Positions 6,016 to 7,411 of a stretch of DNA of 7,411 bases are shown here, one piece after another. The notes under the pieces were generated by a model. The model saw only the letters and a program-made list of their open reading frames with translations, searched no databases and was not told where the DNA came from. Each line of letters opens with the position of its first letter. The first letter of the stretch is position 1. This DNA is from Lachnospiraceae bacterium. Lineage in GTDB: Bacteria; Bacillota; Clostridia; Lachnospirales; Lachnospiraceae. The stretch covers positions 1-7,411 of the forward strand of contig JAFUWM010000265.1 of the NCBI GenBank assembly GCA_017483425.1. The letters are read 5' to 3'. Position numbers and translations under genes: made by a program.

Positions 6016-6448
6016 TTCTCTGAGATACTATGAATTCCATTGCTTCAAGATAACCCTCCAGACCGTGCCCCACTATCTGCTTATCACAGGCAGGCGCGGT
6101 AACGGATTTTTTTCTGAATTCATCTCTTGAATTGATATCGGATATATGTACTTCCACCATCGGGATAGTATCATAGGAGCCAAGCGCGTCATACAGGGCA
6201 TATGAATAATGCGTCAGGGCTCCCGGATTTATAACTATGCCTCCGGTACCGTCCGAGTAAGCCTGCTGGATACGGTCGATAAGATCGCCTTCATGGTTAC
6301 TCTGATAACATTCAACCTCCGCATTAAGCTCCATAGCCTTATCACGGATCATCCCCACCAGATGGTCGTAGTCCTCGTTTCCATATACTTTTCTGTCTCT
6401 GATCCCGAGAAAATTTAAATTAGGACCGTTTATGACAAGTATCTTCAT
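6011..6448 (-). CDS. aroQ: Type II 3-dehydroquinate dehydratase
   Basis: Catalyses dehydration of 3-dehydroquinate to 3-dehydroshikimate, step three of the shikimate pathway, in the cytoplasm. At 145 residues it has the normal length of the dodecameric type II enzyme. The family residues are in place: GPNLNFLGIR with Arg17, the catalytic Tyr22 of VYG, Asn74 and His80 in NPGALTHYS, Glu99 and His101 in EVHISD, and Arg108/Arg112. Small departures are Asp104 where many homologues have Asn, and CDKQIVGHG near 121-129 where GxIxGFG is usual; neither removes a catalytic residue. ATG at 6448 lies 4 nt after the aroK stop codon, with GGAGG (6461-6465) inside the end of aroK. Together these indicate co-transcription with aroK and aroE. 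Confidence 0.97.
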   Translation of the reverse strand: MKILVINGPNLNFLGIRDRKVYGNEDYDHLVGMIRDKAMELNAEVECYQSNHEGDLIDRIQQAYSDGTGGIVINPGALTHYSYALYDALGSYDTIPMVEVHISDINSRDEFRKKSVTAPACDKQIVGHGLEGYLEAMEFIVSQRK

Positions 6449-6452
6449 CAGT

Positions 6453-6956
6453 TCAGACTTCCTCCATTATCCTACAGCAGATCTCCTCAATGCTCTCATC
6501 CTGTATATCTATCACGATATCCGCAAGCTCCATGTATCTTTTTTCCCGTTCGCCAAGGAGCTTTTTTACCCTGTGCGCAAGATCGCCTCCTTTAAGCATG
6601 GGGCGCTCTTCGGTTCCGGATTCAAGTCTCCTAATGAGCGTTGATGCATCCGCCCATAGATATATAACCCTGCCGAGTGCCTTTATGATACTTTGGTTTG
6701 CGTCTCTTACCGGTGTACCGCCCCCCAGGGATATGACCGCTTCGTCATCCGTAAGCAAAAGCCCCTGCAGCACTGCGGTTTCCATCTGCCTGAAAGCTTC
6801 CTCACCCGATTCCTCAAAAATATCCGCTATCCTGCAGTCCTGCTTTGCTTCTATCAAGGCATCGGTATCAATGAAAGAAAGCCCAAGTCTTTTTGCAAGC
6901 TCCTTTCCCACGGCGGATTTTCCGGAACCCATGAAGCCTTCAAGAATCAAGCTCAC
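6453..6956 (-). CDS. aroK: Shikimate kinase
   Basis: Phosphorylates shikimate to shikimate 3-phosphate with ATP. The 167-residue protein has the NMP-kinase-like fold pattern: Walker A GFMGSGKS (7-14), shikimate-binding Asp32 in FIDTD and Arg56 in EEAFRQME, the GGG motif at 78-80, the lid arginine Arg118 in ERPML, and Arg137 in the REKRYMELAD segment. The start is a GTG at 6956, because the next in-frame ATG is residue 9 within the Walker A loop, and AGAGGAA lies 7 nt before the GTG. The first 17 nt overlap the end of aroE, which suggests translational coupling. Length and motifs are ordinary. Confidence 0.96.
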   Translation of the reverse strand: MSLILEGFMGSGKSAVGKELAKRLGLSFIDTDALIEAKQDCRIADIFEESGEEAFRQMETAVLQGLLLTDDEAVISLGGGTPVRDANQSIIKALGRVIYLWADASTLIRRLESGTEERPMLKGGDLAHRVKKLLGEREKRYMELADIVIDIQDESIEEICCRIMEEV

Positions 6957-7411
6957 GGTACAATTCCTCTGCTGTTTCCTCCGGTACTTCTTTTTTCATG
7001 AAAAACTCATATGAAGATACCGCCTGATAGACAAGCATCTTTAATCCGTTGTATGCTCTTCCTCCATGGGCTTTGACCTTTTTCATAAACGCTGTCTCCT
7101 TGGGCTTATATATAAGGTCTACTGCAGCTTCTATAAGGTCGTAAAAGCCCTCATCCTCTATCACGCACGCTCCGTCGTCGGGTGAAAGGCCTACGGAGGT
7201 ACACTGGATGCAGATATACTTACCCTCAGGTATTTCCTTCCAGTCATTAAATCCCATGATCGTTGTATTTGCTTCCCTGCCGAAGATACTCTCCGCTTTT
7301 TCAATGCTGCGGTTTAATATATAAACATGGCTCGCTCCGAGTCTTTTCAGGGCATACATTACCGCCTTTGCAGCCCCTCCCGCGCCGAGCACTATGACAT
7401 TTTTCCCGTTC
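6940..7411 (-). CDS. aroE: Shikimate dehydrogenase, C-terminal part (5' end off the window)
   Basis: Reduces 3-dehydroshikimate to shikimate with NADPH. About 156 C-terminal residues of an enzyme usually near 280 are visible, starting NGKNVIVLGAGGAAKAV. The glycine-rich loop GAGGAA and the following NRSIEKAE form the NADP-binding Rossmann unit; VDLIYKPKET and the C-terminal NGLKMLVYQAVSSYEFF are family signatures. The N-terminal substrate domain with the catalytic Lys/Asp pair lies beyond the window, so activity cannot be judged. The stop codon at 6940-6942 lies within aroK. The operon promoter must be further upstream, outside the window. Confidence 0.95.
   Translation of the reverse strand, partial: NGKNVIVLGAGGAAKAVMYALKRLGASHVYILNRSIEKAESIFGREANTTIMGFNDWKEIPEGKYICIQCTSVGLSPDDGACVIEDEGFYDLIEAAVDLIYKPKETAFMKKVKAHGGRAYNGLKMLVYQAVSSYEFFMKKEVPEETAEELYRELDS

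Noticed and set aside
1..7411. tRNA or rRNA genes, CRISPR arrays, insertion sequences or phage genes
   Set aside because: No cloverleaf, regularly spaced repeats, transposase motifs or terminal inverted repeats were seen on either strand.

Overview
The window looks like a chromosomal segment of a Lachnospiraceae-type clostridium (Firmicutes, single membrane). This is inferred from the strong GGAGG ribosome binding sites, frequent ATA isoleucine codons at moderate GC, an elongation factor P of the Bacillus/Clostridium type, and a DUF5688-like protein of the sort mostly seen in Lachnospiraceae. No rRNA or other taxonomic marker is present, so the family is a judgement. Every gene I can support lies on the minus strand, so transcription runs from high to low coordinates.

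From right to left, the window starts inside aroE (C-terminal part), then aroK and aroQ. aroE and aroK overlap by 17 nt and aroK and aroQ are 4 nt apart, so this is a tight shikimate-pathway operon. The 186-nt gap 5825-6010 holds nested inverted repeats, a near-perfect 13-nt direct repeat and a candidate promoter with an operator-like dyad. Next comes a three-gene efflux cassette: a membrane fusion protein with a long helical region (4364-5824), a MacB/LolD-type ABC ATPase (3631-4380, TTG start) and a 773-residue FtsX-type permease (1310-3631) built as two fused MacB-like halves. These genes overlap by 17 and 1 nt and are probably co-translated. A 164-nt gap with a hairpin, a tandem repeat, a good promoter and a TGTGA-N6-TCACA palindrome leads into efp (588-1145). 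efp ends at a clear intrinsic terminator (526-562). After a further short gap comes the N-terminal part of a DUF5688-like gene that runs off the left edge.

The shikimate genes and efp are housekeeping. In B. subtilis aroQ, an aminopeptidase gene and efp are neighbours; here the MFP-ABC-permease cassette lies between aroQ and efp. The cassette is the accessory part. Its substrate cannot be read from the sequence, but the family exports peptides, antibiotics or envelope molecules across the membrane. I see no clearly new system. The points most worth following are the regulatory DNA around the cassette and efp, the unusual helical layout of the fusion protein, and the uncharacterised DUF5688-like gene.
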